From Pseudoalteromonas rubra (lineage in GTDB: Bacteria > Pseudomonadota > Gammaproteobacteria > Enterobacterales > Alteromonadaceae), in contig NZ_AHCD03000028.1 in NCBI RefSeq assembly GCF_000238295.3, positions 1 to 61,508 on the forward strand: DNA of 61,508 nt, written 5' to 3'. Below are positions 9,758 through 21,972 of this stretch, in pieces. Numbering within the stretch: position 1 is the stretch's first letter; the number at the start of each line of letters is the position of its first letter. The notes under the pieces were generated by a model. The model was given only the letters and a program-made list of their open reading frames with translations. It had not been told where the DNA came from and did no database searches. The position numbers were made by a program, and so were the translations under genes.

Positions 9758-10549
9758 ATGTTAGAGAAGTATGCCGATCTGCTGGCACCCATTTATCAGT
9801 TTCTGGGATGTGAAACGCCCGACAGCTGGATAGACGAAGCGAAAAAACCAGCACATCTTCAAGCCTTGCTGGTTGATCACATGCACTGTGAGCTGAAAGC
9901 CGCACAAAGCGCCGCTTTTTTAATCCGTAAATATGCCGTAGATAACGCCTCTGCGCAGACTTTACTGGGCTGGATCAAGCCTTATGAAGACTTTGTCTAT
10001 CGTAAAATTGGCGATGGCCAGTTTAGTGCCAGTAAGAATGAGCTCATTGGTAGCTTAACCGCTAAACCCGAGTATGCCTACAATCAGGATATACTGGATA
10101 AAATGGTGCGACTCATCAAAGAAGAACTGCATCACTTTGAGCAGGTGCTGGATATCATTAACGAGAAAGGGTTGCGGGTCCAGAGCCTCAACGCATCCCG
10201 TTATGCATCCGGGATGATCAAGCATGTGCGTACGTTTGAACCCGCTGCATTGATTGACAAACTGATCATCGGGGCTTTTATCGAAGCGCGCTCCTGTGAG
10301 CGGTTTGCCAAACTGGCCCCGTATCTGGAGCCGGATATCGGACGCTTTTATGTGTCGCTGCTGCGCTCAGAAGCACGGCATTATCAGGACTATCTGGAAT
10401 TGGCACAGCAAGTTGCCGACGCCACGGATCCACAGCGATTCGATATTGCGGCACGCGTGGGTGAATTTAAAGAGATCGAAAACGCGCTGATCTTAACGCC
10501 AGACAGCGACTTTAAATTCCACAGTGGTGCGCCACAACTGGTTGCGTGA
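9758..10549 (+). CDS. miaE: tRNA-(ms2io6A37) hydroxylase MiaE
   Basis: The 263-residue ferritin-like diiron monooxygenase hydroxylates the isopentenyl group of ms2i6A37 in tRNA. Candidate iron ligands occur in the expected helical motifs: DHMHCELKAA, KEELHHFEQV, EARSCERFA and LLRSEARHYQDY. The gene is convergent with lpxH, with a single base between the two stop codons. Confidence 0.88.
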   Translation: MLEKYADLLAPIYQFLGCETPDSWIDEAKKPAHLQALLVDHMHCELKAAQSAAFLIRKYAVDNASAQTLLGWIKPYEDFVYRKIGDGQFSASKNELIGSLTAKPEYAYNQDILDKMVRLIKEELHHFEQVLDIINEKGLRVQSLNASRYASGMIKHVRTFEPAALIDKLIIGAFIEARSCERFAKLAPYLEPDIGRFYVSLLRSEARHYQDYLELAQQVADATDPQRFDIAARVGEFKEIENALILTPDSDFKFHSGAPQLVA

Positions 10550-10550
10550 G

Positions 10551-11273
10551 CTAGTCTGAAAAAGGATGCTGAGTGAGGGTCTGACCTTGCTCAGTCGCCA
10601 CCAGATAAGAGCTTTGACTATACCAGTCACCTAACACCGTGCGGGTCTGGTCAGTATAATGATGGACATCAGGCCTGTGTGTGTGGCCATGGATCATGTT
10701 GCTGACTTTGTAGCGTGCAAACATGGCCAGTACGGCTTCCTCGGTCACATCTAAAATTTCCGGCGCTTTCCCCATCTGGCTTTGTTTGCTTTTCTCTCTG
10801 GCATTGCGTGCCACCCGGCGACGATACCATAAGGGCATAGACAGCATTAGTCTCGGCCACCACCAGCCACGGCTTTTTTTACGAAATTTCTGATACACCT
10901 CGTCCTGTGTACACATTTCATCACCGTGTAAAATGATGGTCGGAGTGCCGTACAGGTCAATCACAGTTTGCTCTGGTAGTAACGTCATGCCGCACAGTTT
11001 GGCGTAGTGCTGACCCACCAGGAAGTCCCGGTTGCCATGGATAAAGAACAATTTAATACCACGCTCGGAAATGGCGCGCAGCTTAGTTGCAATCTCCAGT
11101 GCCAGCGGATTGCCTTCGTCATCGCCAATCCAGACCTCGAAAAAGTCACCTAAAATGTACAAGGCATCGACGTCATCCTGCATATGTTTACTGAGAAAAC
11201 GATAAAAGGCGGCAGTGATGTCAGGGCGGTGCTCGGTTAAATGCAGATCAGAAATAAAGTAGCTTTTGCGCAT
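10551..11273 (-). CDS. lpxH: UDP-2,3-diacylglucosamine diphosphatase
   Basis: The 240-residue peripheral membrane metallophosphoesterase cleaves UDP-2,3-diacylglucosamine to lipid X in lipid A synthesis. The metal-binding series is complete: FISDLHL near the N terminus, LGDFFEVWIGDD, HGNRDFLVG, LHGDEMC and HGHTHRPDVH. The start follows the ppiB-like gene by 82 bp on the same strand, and ppiB-lpxH adjacency is common in gammaproteobacteria. Confidence 0.95.
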   Translation of the reverse strand: MRKSYFISDLHLTEHRPDITAAFYRFLSKHMQDDVDALYILGDFFEVWIGDDEGNPLALEIATKLRAISERGIKLFFIHGNRDFLVGQHYAKLCGMTLLPEQTVIDLYGTPTIILHGDEMCTQDEVYQKFRKKSRGWWWPRLMLSMPLWYRRRVARNAREKSKQSQMGKAPEILDVTEEAVLAMFARYKVSNMIHGHTHRPDVHHYTDQTRTVLGDWYSQSSYLVATEQGQTLTQHPFSD

Positions 11274-11355
11274 GGAGACAACTTCAGGCTAGGGCAGGAA
11301 AGGAGAAGAGGGAGGTATGCGTGATACATCCCTCTCAAGCTGTAAAAGCAGTCGT

Positions 11356-11850
11356 TTACTCAGCAACGAATGCTTTTTCAATCACAACATCTTCCAGTGG
11401 TACATCCTGATGGAAGCCCGCAGAGCCAGTCGCGACGTCTTTAATCTTGTTCACGATGTCCATGCCTTCAGCAACTTCACCGAACACACAGTAACCCCAG
11501 CCTTGTGCCGTTTCACTGCTGAAGTTCAAAAAGTCATTGTCGTTCACATTGATAAAGAACTGAGCTGTTGCAGAGTGTGGATCTGGTGTACGTGCCATTG
11601 CCAGCGTGCCTGTTTTATTGGCAACGCCATTATTGGCTTCGTTTTTAACCGGCGCACCGACTTCTTTTTGGTTCATGCCAGGCTCGAAACCGCCGCCCTG
11701 AACCATAAAGCCATCAATAACACGGTGGAAGATAGTGCCGTTGTAAAAACCAGACTCAACGTACTTTAAGAAGTTCTCAACCGTTGCCGGCGCTTTGTCA
11801 GCAAACAGATTGATTTTGATATCGCCAAAGTTTGTTTGTAAAACAACCAT
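11356..11850 (-). CDS. ppiB: Cytoplasmic cyclophilin-type peptidyl-prolyl isomerase
   Basis: The 164-residue protein is close to E. coli PpiB throughout: FHRVIDGFMVQGGGFEPGM, the catalytic Arg in FHRV, SATAQFFINV and WGYCVFGEV. It has no signal peptide, so it is cytoplasmic. An upstream in-frame ATG at 11877 exists, but I chose 11850 (MVVLQTNFGD) because PpiB starts there and AAGGACC lies just before it. The divergent cysS starts ~200 bp away. Confidence 0.93.
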   Translation of the reverse strand: MVVLQTNFGDIKINLFADKAPATVENFLKYVESGFYNGTIFHRVIDGFMVQGGGFEPGMNQKEVGAPVKNEANNGVANKTGTLAMARTPDPHSATAQFFINVNDNDFLNFSSETAQGWGYCVFGEVAEGMDIVNKIKDVATGSAGFHQDVPLEDVVIEKAFVAE

Positions 11851-12056
11851 AACAGGTCCTTGATTTACATGTTTCATATTAGGAGCCTATTTTATAGCAC
11901 AAATTGATAACTACAAAGTCCCACAGTGGTCGAGCGGCGAAATTGTCAACTAACTGTTACTTTTTCATCCACTGAGCGCAGGATTTTTTATAGAGCCAGA
12001 GCGGTGCAAGTGATATGATTGCAGGGAATTTGGATAAATTTTAGGAATAAAGCTAC

Positions 12057-13436
12057 ATGTTGCAGATCTACGATACACTGACACGTCAAAAGACTGAGTT
12101 TAAACCGATTGTGGAAGGCAAAGTAGGCATGTACGTGTGTGGTATCACTATCTATGACTTCTGCCATGTAGGCCACGCCCGTACTTATGTCTCTTTTGAC
12201 GTCATGAATCGCTACCTACGCCATTTAGGCTACGAAGTAACGTATGTACGTAATATCACGGACGTGGACGATAAAATCATTAAACGTGCCGCAGAAAACA
12301 ACGAAGAGATCAATGCACTGACCGTACGTATGACCAAGGCCATGCACGAAGACTTCGAGGCGCTCAATATTCTGCCAGCAGACATTGAGCCGACAGTCAC
12401 CGGTCATATGGACGAGATCATCGAAATGATTGAGCGCCTGATTGAAAAGGGTCATGCCTATGTCGCCAGTAATGGCGATGTGCTGTTCGATGTTTCTACC
12501 TTCGAAGACTATGGCAAGCTGTCTCAGCAAGATCTGGATATGCTTCAGGCGGGCGCGCGCGTTGAAGTGGCTGAAGGCAAAGATGATCCACTTGACTTTG
12601 TATTGTGGAAAAAAGCCAAAGCCGGCGAGCCTAGCTGGACATCACCCTGGGGTGAGGGACGTCCAGGCTGGCACATTGAGTGTAGCGCAATGAGTTCTAA
12701 GCACCTGGGTGAGTTGTTTGATATTCATGGTGGTGGCTCGGATTTACAATTTCCACACCATGAAAACGAAATCGCGCAGTCATGCTGTGCCAATAATGGG
12801 TGTTATGTGAATACCTGGATCCATACTGGTATGGTGCAGGTAAATAAAGAGAAGATGTCTAAATCACTGGGCAACTTCTTTACCGTGCGTGAAGTGCTTA
12901 AAGCGTATGACCGCGAAACTGTGCGTTATTTCCTGATCAACGGTCACTACCGCAGTCAGTTGAACTACTCACAGGAAAACCTCGAACAGGCACGTTCATC
13001 ATTAGAGCGTATCTACACGGCACTGCGTGGTGTTGAACTGGTTGAAACGGAACTGGCAGGCAACCCGTTCGTTGCACGTTTTGAAGCGGCGATGAACGAT
13101 GACTTCAACACCCCAGAAGCGCTGCCGGTGATTTTTGAACTGGCCAAAGAAGTGAACCTGCTGAAAGACTCAGATGCCAAAGCGGCGGGTGAACACGCCT
13201 TTATCCTGGTAAAACTGGCGGAAGTACTGGGTATTGCTCAGCAAGATCCGGAAGCCTTTTTACACGGTGACCAGGATGAAGACGAAGTGGCAAAAATCGA
13301 AGCCCTGATAGAGCAACGCAAAAACGCTCGCGCTGACAAAGACTGGGCCGCAGCCGATGCTGCCCGTGATGCTTTGACCGCAATGGGTGTGGTACTGGAA
13401 GACAGTGCCGGTAAAACCACTTGGCGTAAAGCTTAA
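12057..13436 (+). CDS. cysS: Cysteinyl-tRNA synthetase
   Basis: The 459-residue class I aminoacyl-tRNA synthetase charges tRNA-Cys. The zinc cysteine in MYVCGITIYD, the HIGH-equivalent HVGHAR, the zinc-binding WHIECSAMS segment, HHENEIAQS and the KMSKS loop (KEKMSKSLGN) are all present. Length is normal. It faces ppiB divergently and is followed by a strong terminator. Confidence 0.97.
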   Translation: MLQIYDTLTRQKTEFKPIVEGKVGMYVCGITIYDFCHVGHARTYVSFDVMNRYLRHLGYEVTYVRNITDVDDKIIKRAAENNEEINALTVRMTKAMHEDFEALNILPADIEPTVTGHMDEIIEMIERLIEKGHAYVASNGDVLFDVSTFEDYGKLSQQDLDMLQAGARVEVAEGKDDPLDFVLWKKAKAGEPSWTSPWGEGRPGWHIECSAMSSKHLGELFDIHGGGSDLQFPHHENEIAQSCCANNGCYVNTWIHTGMVQVNKEKMSKSLGNFFTVREVLKAYDRETVRYFLINGHYRSQLNYSQENLEQARSSLERIYTALRGVELVETELAGNPFVARFEAAMNDDFNTPEALPVIFELAKEVNLLKDSDAKAAGEHAFILVKLAEVLGIAQQDPEAFLHGDQDEDEVAKIEALIEQRKNARADKDWAAADAARDALTAMGVVLEDSAGKTTWRKA

Positions 13437-13463
13437 CATAAAATAATATAAGAACTTTTTATA

Positions 13464-13496
13464 AAGGCATATGTACTGGCATATGCCTTTTTTCTT
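13464..13496 (+). terminator. Rho-independent terminator of cysS
   Basis: Ten-base stem AAAGGCATAT / ATATGCCTTT with a short loop, followed by a T-rich tail, 28 bp after the cysS stop. Confidence 0.85.
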
Positions 13497-13941
13497 TTCT
13501 GTAAGCTCAGTTTCGGAGCGTGTATTCTTGTATAAAAAACAGCGTTTTTGGCATTATTTTCGTTATGTTGTCTGGAAATAGGCCCGAAAGTGAGGTTTTA
13601 CGGATTTAATTTAACATGAGAAGGTGATTGCTCGTTCAAAGCCAAAGACCAGGAACGAGCCGTATCAATTAGCACTATCTTGGGGTATAAGTTGATAAAG
13701 CTTTTAAAGTCATAGCGATGGAAGAGATAGTCACTGCCTGCCATGATTAGTGTATCGTCCGGCTGCGCGACTTCTTTAGTAAAAAATTTGAAAAAATGTC
13801 AGATTGATGACAAACAAACCGATAAGGCGTTGTTTTGGTTCGTTGGTAAGGGCTTCGAAGCCTTGCTTCGGCCTGAAATCCGTGACAAAAAGATTCTTAA
13901 GCAAATACAGGTTGCCAGCAGCTGCTGGCAACCGCATCGTA
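13497..13941. other. Intergenic region with a perfect palindrome
   Basis: No convincing gene was found here. A 22-bp perfect palindrome centred on CCAGCAGCTGCTGG lies at 13911-13932, just beyond the stop of the minus-strand glycosidase-like gene. It could act as a transcript end, but lacks a T run on that strand. Confidence 0.4.
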
Positions 13942-15840
13942 TTAGCGAGCAGGTTGCACGCTGACTGGCACGTCACCAGCAGGTTGGCTATTTGCACGGT
14001 TCCCATCGTTTAGGCTTTGTTCACATCTTGCCCACCAACAGGGCGTCTGCTCAATAAAGCTCTGCACGGCATCGAATTTATATGCCTGCTCACGGGGTTG
14101 AGTCTGATATTCCTTAAGCGGAAATGCGCCCCAGCTATCCCAGCGGCCGATGCTTTCAAATACCACATATAAACCCGCACCGGAGTTTCGCCAGTCACTC
14201 AGGTGACTGGTAAAGGCTGCTGCCATGCGGGGGTCGCGATTGGCGCTCAGGAATAAGGCCTCGCTAATGGTATCGCGGCCATCACGAATATCTCCAGCGT
14301 AGGTGAGGTGCTGGCCGCCCTCATAAGCTGCCAGCATTAGGCCGTCTTGCTGGGCCAGTGTCAGGTTGCCCTGAATATTGTCTCTGGCCTGTGCCAGTGC
14401 GCCATGCTCAGGTGCCTGCCACCAGGGCGGCTCATCGGGGTTGTAAGTCAGGCCGTAGAGCACGCCTGACTCCATTTCCTCGAACAGGTTATTCAGGCCT
14501 TCAGCGCCGTTACTGGCCCAGTCTCGTAAAATAGGCAGGTATTTTTGATCGGCAAAGTATCCGGCAAAGTAACTGCCCACCGCCAGCACATCCATGTTAT
14601 CAGCACAGCGTTGACCTACACCCGCTGCATGGATGGGACAGTTCAGTGCTTGCTCGCTTATCCAGGGTACTCCAGTCTGGCCGCCCATTACGCATTGTAT
14701 CCGGCCGGCATCCTCTGCAAACTCAGTCTTAATGATGTCGCACATCTGCGCGCTGCGCAGTCCGTAATAGTTCATGCGATATTCAATGTCGTGGTAGCTG
14801 GTGTCGGGCCACAGGGCTTTACCTTGCTCTTCCAGATACAGACCATCGAAAATATACGGCCAGGCGTTGTTCCACAGCTCGTTACCAAACTCCACATAAA
14901 TGGCAGAGTCGCCTTCGCTTTGCGCCTTCAGCAGCCGGGCAAACTGGCGGATATAGTCATCATCTACCCGAACCGGAAGCGTGTACCAGGGCTCGGCACC
15001 CAGCTTGTTACTCATGGCAATGGCCACTTCATAGGGGCTGCCGCCATTGAGTGCCCAGCTGGCGTAATCGTACTGGTTTCTCTGCGCCCAGTGCTGAACC
15101 GGGTTGTCTATGGTGCTGAGCAGCTGCATAAAACGCAAAGTACGGAACTTGCGCATATCATCCAAAAAGAGTGGATGGAATAGACGTTCCTGATAGCTGT
15201 GCTCGAATGAGATAAATTGCTCAGTGTTAGCACAGTCTGCAGAACTGGCGGCATAATCCGTAGCGGCATCACTGCAACTACCGCCCGGGGCAATAATACG
15301 GATATTGCGGATGTGGTTGCCGGTATTGTCTGGGTCGGTGGCGTGGATCTGCAAATGGAAGAAACTGTTTGCAGCCATACGTACCACATCGCGCCCGGGT
15401 TCCGAGCTGATGAGTTCGGGGCCCGAGTAATAGAGCTCGCCTTCGCCCTCATATAAAACCACAAACTCGCCAACCGGGTGGTGCGGGTTATCGTGATAAA
15501 TAATGGTGGTGACATAGTGAAAAGGCGCATCGGGTGAGTCGCCCGGTAAAGATCGCGGCCAGCCTTGCTCGTCCAGGTCCAGCAACGCTTGATCGCCGGT
15601 GTTGTATTCCCAGGTATGAGCATTACTGGTTGCCCATAGCTGACCGCTGCCGTTAGAAGCATGCTTCATGACATCCAGCGTGGTCCACTGACTTGACCAG
15701 TAATTAATGCCGGTAAGATTAATCCCCACGCCTGAGTTGGCGTTATCGCTGGTTGCTGCCAGCAAAGGAAGAGCTAGGCCGAGCGATAAAGCCCCGGCTG
15801 TGAGGGTTGCATTAGTAGGTGTTTTCATAAGTTTGACCAT
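13942..15840 (-). CDS. Secreted glycoside hydrolase-like (clan A fold) protein
   Basis: This 632-residue exported protein has a basic start and hydrophobic signal sequence ending near LPLLAATS. The middle and C-terminal parts look like a (beta/alpha)8 glycosidase. Asn320-Glu321 in YVEFGNELWN fits the acid/base motif of clan A glycosidases, and Glu507 in AAYEGGQH fits the nucleophile. The substrate cannot be told; relatives are often labelled cellulose-binding or cellulase-like. Several paired cysteines suggest disulfides. I chose the ATG at 15840; an alternative ATG is at 15828, and an upstream extension to 15981 would bury the signal peptide. No carbohydrate-uptake genes are adjacent. Confidence 0.65.
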   Translation of the reverse strand: MVKLMKTPTNATLTAGALSLGLALPLLAATSDNANSGVGINLTGINYWSSQWTTLDVMKHASNGSGQLWATSNAHTWEYNTGDQALLDLDEQGWPRSLPGDSPDAPFHYVTTIIYHDNPHHPVGEFVVLYEGEGELYYSGPELISSEPGRDVVRMAANSFFHLQIHATDPDNTGNHIRNIRIIAPGGSCSDAATDYAASSADCANTEQFISFEHSYQERLFHPLFLDDMRKFRTLRFMQLLSTIDNPVQHWAQRNQYDYASWALNGGSPYEVAIAMSNKLGAEPWYTLPVRVDDDYIRQFARLLKAQSEGDSAIYVEFGNELWNNAWPYIFDGLYLEEQGKALWPDTSYHDIEYRMNYYGLRSAQMCDIIKTEFAEDAGRIQCVMGGQTGVPWISEQALNCPIHAAGVGQRCADNMDVLAVGSYFAGYFADQKYLPILRDWASNGAEGLNNLFEEMESGVLYGLTYNPDEPPWWQAPEHGALAQARDNIQGNLTLAQQDGLMLAAYEGGQHLTYAGDIRDGRDTISEALFLSANRDPRMAAAFTSHLSDWRNSGAGLYVVFESIGRWDSWGAFPLKEYQTQPREQAYKFDAVQSFIEQTPCWWARCEQSLNDGNRANSQPAGDVPVSVQPAR

Positions 15841-16076
15841 TCCAATTGACCAAAAAGACGTCATCCATTTTGTTGCAGTACGTTGTACAGTACCGTGCGT
15901 TCTTGAATTAAGTGCACAGCACTGAGTGACAAAGCGTTCTACACCCCGCAAAAGGCGGTGTCCAGAGTAACCGCCTTTCACTCAGCAATAAATTAGCAGT
16001 GATGGTAAATAAAAAGGATACGAAAAAGGCATGGTTTGGGACGTTTTTTGCGCGGAAGCTTTGTGTTGAAAGCAAC

Positions 16077-16102
16077 AAAAAAGCGCCCGCAGGCGCTTTA
16101 AA
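16077..16102 (-). terminator. Rho-independent terminator of speA-speB
   Basis: On the minus strand AAAGCGCCTGCGGGCGCTTTTTT follows the speB stop directly: a GC-rich stem of about 8 bp with a T run. Confidence 0.85.
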
Positions 16103-17023
16103 TTATTTGTGGCGAATGGCCCATAAATGGAGCAATTCGTAGGCGATGGTGGCCGCGGCGATAGCCGTCAGCTCGCTCTGGTCATATGCGGGAGACACTT
16201 CCACCACATCCATATCAACGATATTAATCCCCTGCAGTGCGCGCAGGATCTTCAGCACTTTGTCGCTGCTGAGACCACCACAGACCGGCGTGCCTGTACC
16301 GGGCGCAAATGCCGGGTCCAGGCAGTCGATATCAAAGGTCAGATAGACCGGCAGGTTGCCGACTCTGGCCTTGATCTGCTCGGCAATGGTCTGTGCATCC
16401 ATATCATTAGCCCGCATCGCATCAACGACGGCAAAGCCATGATTGCTTTGCTCGAACTCTGTGCGGATCCCAAGCTGAATGGAGTGCTTGGGGCAGATCA
16501 GCCCTTCTCTGGGAGCATGAAAGAACATAGTGCCATGGTCATAGCGTGAGCCTTGGCTGTAGGTGTCGGTATGAGCATCGAAATGCACCAATGCCATTTT
16601 GCCATGTATCTTTTGATGCGCCCGCAACAAGGGCAGGGTGACGAAGTGGTCGCCGCCCAGTCCTAGCAAGGCCTTACCCTGATAGAGGATCCGCTCTGCC
16701 GCCAGTTCCAGCTGCGCGGTAAAGTATTCCGGATCCCCGACCGGATAAGTAAAGTCTCCAGCATCGTGCAGGCTGATTTTATCCCATAAGGCAAACTGCC
16801 ACGGATAGCGTTTGCCTTCCCAGGCTAAGTGAACCGACGCACGACGGATCGCATCCGGACCCAGGCGGGCACCAGGGCGTCCCGAGGTTGCCAAATCAAA
16901 TGGCAACCCCAGTACCACCACGTCGGACTCAATATGGACGATGTCGCGCACCATGGGCTGACGTAAAAACGTCATGCCGTTTGAGTATAACGAGTGGTCG
17001 CAATGGTCGAACAACTGCGTCAC
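16103..17023 (-). CDS. speB: Agmatinase
   Basis: The 306-residue ureohydrolase converts agmatine to putrescine and urea. The binuclear manganese ligands are visible: His in GGDHFVTLP, HFDAHTDTY, and FDIDCLDPAFAPGTGTP. It starts immediately after the speA stop codon, so the two form an operon for arginine-to-putrescine conversion. Confidence 0.94.
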   Translation of the reverse strand: MTQLFDHCDHSLYSNGMTFLRQPMVRDIVHIESDVVVLGLPFDLATSGRPGARLGPDAIRRASVHLAWEGKRYPWQFALWDKISLHDAGDFTYPVGDPEYFTAQLELAAERILYQGKALLGLGGDHFVTLPLLRAHQKIHGKMALVHFDAHTDTYSQGSRYDHGTMFFHAPREGLICPKHSIQLGIRTEFEQSNHGFAVVDAMRANDMDAQTIAEQIKARVGNLPVYLTFDIDCLDPAFAPGTGTPVCGGLSSDKVLKILRALQGINIVDMDVVEVSPAYDQSELTAIAAATIAYELLHLWAIRHK

Positions 17024-18937
<1,914 letters not shown>

Positions 18938-19222
18938 TAACGTTCCTTAATAGGTAAAAGTGGTTTCAATAAGTTTTGGTGATGGGGCGCATTAAACGGA
19001 CAATCGACTTGCGTGTCTAACAAGAAATTTTGCTCTTTACGAGTGAGCGTTTAACTGAAGGGGCGTGGCCTGAATCTCACAGGTGAAGGGCTAAGTGTTC
19101 CTGGTGATCTTAATCAGTGCGCCTGGCCATAAAACAAAAATATCCGGTGTCCACTTAACCACGGCACAGGACAAATACCTTGTGTATGTTATGGTGAGAG
19201 AAAGAGGCTAACAGGAGGCATG

Positions 19223-20089
19223 ATGCGTGGATTGATAGTGGCGATATTACTGTGCTCGCAAAGCTGGGCCACGGAAGTGGTTTACCAGGATTTGCATGTA
19301 CTGGATGCGAAGCAGCAAGCCATTGTCAAGAGTTGGCTGAGTCAGGGGCTAAAAACGACCGAGCATACTTTAGGCCCTTTGGCACAATCTCATCTGCCAG
19401 TGAAGTTACAAAACGTGTATTTGAGCAGCGAGCCGGTCCCCTGGGGAGCAGTAAACCGCTCGGAGGTGGATGGTATTGAGTTGCATATCAGCTATTTCGC
19501 GACGCAGCAGCAACTGATCAGCGACTGGACCTTGTATCATGAGCTGGCCCACTTATATCATCCGTTGCTTGATTATCCAGACTTCTGGTTAGCAGAAGGG
19601 CTTGCCACCTATTTACAAAACGTCATTATGCTGCACGGTGGTGTGATCACCACAGATGAGTACGTACAGCGGATCATGGCTGGCCTCGAGCGGGGTCGAT
19701 TGGCCACCTGGGATACACCAGGTCCACTAGCTCGGGTCAGTGAGGATATGTGGCGGCTCAGAGCTCACGCGCGTGTTTACTGGAGTGGCGCGGCATTTTT
19801 TATAGAAGCAGATCTGACATTGCGGCAAAAAGATCCGACTCTGACTTTGGTGAGTTTGCTAAAGCGCTATCAGACCTGCTGCAGAGCGCAGGCGCCAGCA
19901 GGGCAGCCAGACAGCGCAAAGGTGTTTCTGGGTCAGCTGGACAGGCTCTCTCGCAGCAGTATTTTCAGTAATCTTTATCACAGTTATAAGCTACGTCAGG
20001 ATTTTCCAAGATTAAGCAAACAGGCCGTCAGGCTGAGTGGTTTACATATGATGTCAGCCAGACACAGTGAGCTGCTCCGACAAAAATAA
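19223..20089 (+). CDS. Secreted gluzincin-like metallopeptidase
   Basis: The 288-residue protein has a short signal peptide (MRGLIVAILLCSQSWA). The motif LYHELAHLYHP carries HExxH, and an AEGLATY segment ~25 residues later supplies the glutamate typical of the M1/M61-like gluzincin fold. No further domain is recognised, and the substrate is unknown. Two consecutive ATGs are possible (19220 and 19223); AGGAGG ends only one base before the first, so I prefer the second. Confidence 0.65.
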   Translation: MRGLIVAILLCSQSWATEVVYQDLHVLDAKQQAIVKSWLSQGLKTTEHTLGPLAQSHLPVKLQNVYLSSEPVPWGAVNRSEVDGIELHISYFATQQQLISDWTLYHELAHLYHPLLDYPDFWLAEGLATYLQNVIMLHGGVITTDEYVQRIMAGLERGRLATWDTPGPLARVSEDMWRLRAHARVYWSGAAFFIEADLTLRQKDPTLTLVSLLKRYQTCCRAQAPAGQPDSAKVFLGQLDRLSRSSIFSNLYHSYKLRQDFPRLSKQAVRLSGLHMMSARHSELLRQK

Positions 20090-20090
20090 A

Positions 20091-20108
20091 GGCTGCCAAT
20101 TGGCAGCC
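20091..20108. terminator. Palindromic terminator between convergent genes
   Basis: GGCTGCCAATTGGCAGCC is an 18-bp perfect palindrome between the metallopeptidase stop and the phaC stop. Confidence 0.6.
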
Positions 20109-20118
20109 TCTTAGTCGG

Positions 20119-21888
20119 TTAGATTTTAACTTTAACGTATTCACCGGGCGCAGCATAAATGCCTGGATTGGTTTTGCTGCTGGTGACGCGCTTGGGCACT
20201 TTCTCGTCGGTATACTGGCTTAACCATTTACCCCAGTGTGGCCACCATGAGCCACTCTGATGCTTGGCCTTGTCCAGCCAGGCATTGGCTTCGCCAGTTG
20301 CTTCCGGGCCATACCAGAAACCATATTTTTCGGCGGCTGGTGGGTTTATCACACCGGCAATGTGGCCTGATTCACCCAATACAAACGTGGTTTTTGCGCT
20401 GGTGTGCTGAATACCCTGGAAAGTAGCTTGCCACAGGGCGATATGGTCATCTCGTGTGGACAACATATACACCGGCTGTTTGACTTTACTGAGGTCTATC
20501 TTAGTGCCTCTGACTTCAATTTCGCGAGGTTGTACGAGGCGGTTTTCCAGGTACAGATCGCGCAGCATAAAGTTATGACATTTTGCGGTGAGGTTGGTGC
20601 TGTCGCCGTTCCAGTACAGCAGGTCCAGATCCATGGGGGCCTCACCTTTGAGGTAGTTATTAACGTAGTAGTTCCAGTAAAGGCTGTTTTCGCGCAGCAT
20701 GCTGAATGAGACACCCAGCAAATGACCATGCATGATACCATTTTGCAGGTTGTATTTTTCCAGCGCAGAAATCGTCGGCTCATTTACAAATACGCCAATC
20801 TCACCAGGCTGCGAGAAATCCAACAGGGTCGTTAACAAGGTGGCACTCTTGATACGGTGCTTCATGCGTTTCGAGACAAAGTATGCCATCGCTGTGGTGA
20901 CCAGAGTACCCGCAATGCAGTAACCCACGGCATTGACATACGCTTCACCGGTTTGCTTTTCAATGGCATCCAGCGCCGCAATAACCCCATCTACGATGTA
21001 GTCTTCAAAACCCACATCAGCCATACTGGCATCCGGGTTTTTCCATGAAATCATAAACACGGTATGGCCCTGATCAACAGACCATTTCACCAGAGAGTTC
21101 TGTTGTTTCAGATCCAGGATATAGTATTTATTGACATAAGGCGGCACGATCAGCAGCGGCGTTTTGAATACGTCTTTGGTGGTGGCATCATACTGAATAA
21201 GTTCGAATAAATGATTTTGGAATACCACGCGCCCCGGGGTGGTCGCGATGTCTTTACCCAGCTCAAAAGCGTGCTCGTCAGTCATGCTGATCCGCAGCAT
21301 GTCACCACTTTTGGCCAGGTCTTTTTTAAACATGTCCAGCCCTTTGATCAGGTTTTCACCTTTTGAATCTAACGTCAGCTTAAGCAGCTCAGGGTTGGTG
21401 GAAATAAAATTGCTGGGGGAAATAGAGTTCACTACCTGGCGGGCAAAAAATTCCAGACGCTCTTTGAGTTTGTCATCCAGCCCAGGTGTTTCACGGATTG
21501 ACGACAATAAAGACTGACCAAACAGCAAATAGCTTTGTTTAATGTAATTAAACCAGGGATTGTCACGCCATTCTTCGGCTTTGAAACGGCGGTCTCCGCG
21601 CTCAGCTTCAATGATATCAGGTTGTTCGGTGTCGAATCCCTGACCCCAGGTTTGTTGCATGATTTTGATTTGTTCCTGCCACCAGTCAAACTGATGCTGA
21701 ACAAAGGTTTCTGGCTGCTTCGCTATTTCGTTCAACCAGACACCAAAATCCCGGGCACTTTGCTCGTTCAGGGCTTGTTGAACGGGGTTTTCTTTGAGCA
21801 GGTTATTACTGAATATAGTGTAGAGATCTTGATTGTACTGCCACCAGGCCGTCAGCGTTTTATTAAGATCTGTGTTATCGGTATCCAT
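20119..21888 (-). CDS. phaC: Class I polyhydroxyalkanoate synthase
   Basis: The 589-residue enzyme polymerises 3-hydroxyacyl-CoA into storage polyester at granule surfaces. The lipase-like box is GYCIAGTL with cysteine as nucleophile. The triad aspartate is in STRDDHIALW and the histidine in GESGHIAGVINPP. Length is that of class I synthases, which need no PhaE or PhaR partner. I chose ATG 21888 (MDTDNTDLN), with AGGAC upstream; the open frame runs 34 codons further but without a family-like sequence. It is the third gene of a phaB-phaP-phaC set. Confidence 0.94.
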   Translation of the reverse strand: MDTDNTDLNKTLTAWWQYNQDLYTIFSNNLLKENPVQQALNEQSARDFGVWLNEIAKQPETFVQHQFDWWQEQIKIMQQTWGQGFDTEQPDIIEAERGDRRFKAEEWRDNPWFNYIKQSYLLFGQSLLSSIRETPGLDDKLKERLEFFARQVVNSISPSNFISTNPELLKLTLDSKGENLIKGLDMFKKDLAKSGDMLRISMTDEHAFELGKDIATTPGRVVFQNHLFELIQYDATTKDVFKTPLLIVPPYVNKYYILDLKQQNSLVKWSVDQGHTVFMISWKNPDASMADVGFEDYIVDGVIAALDAIEKQTGEAYVNAVGYCIAGTLVTTAMAYFVSKRMKHRIKSATLLTTLLDFSQPGEIGVFVNEPTISALEKYNLQNGIMHGHLLGVSFSMLRENSLYWNYYVNNYLKGEAPMDLDLLYWNGDSTNLTAKCHNFMLRDLYLENRLVQPREIEVRGTKIDLSKVKQPVYMLSTRDDHIALWQATFQGIQHTSAKTTFVLGESGHIAGVINPPAAEKYGFWYGPEATGEANAWLDKAKHQSGSWWPHWGKWLSQYTDEKVPKRVTSSKTNPGIYAAPGEYVKVKI

Positions 21889-21972
21889 TACTCGTGTCCT
21901 AATAGGCAAATTGATTGCACGTGTCTTGTGTCGTGTTTGGTATAGCGGATCAGCCACTACAAAAAACAGGCT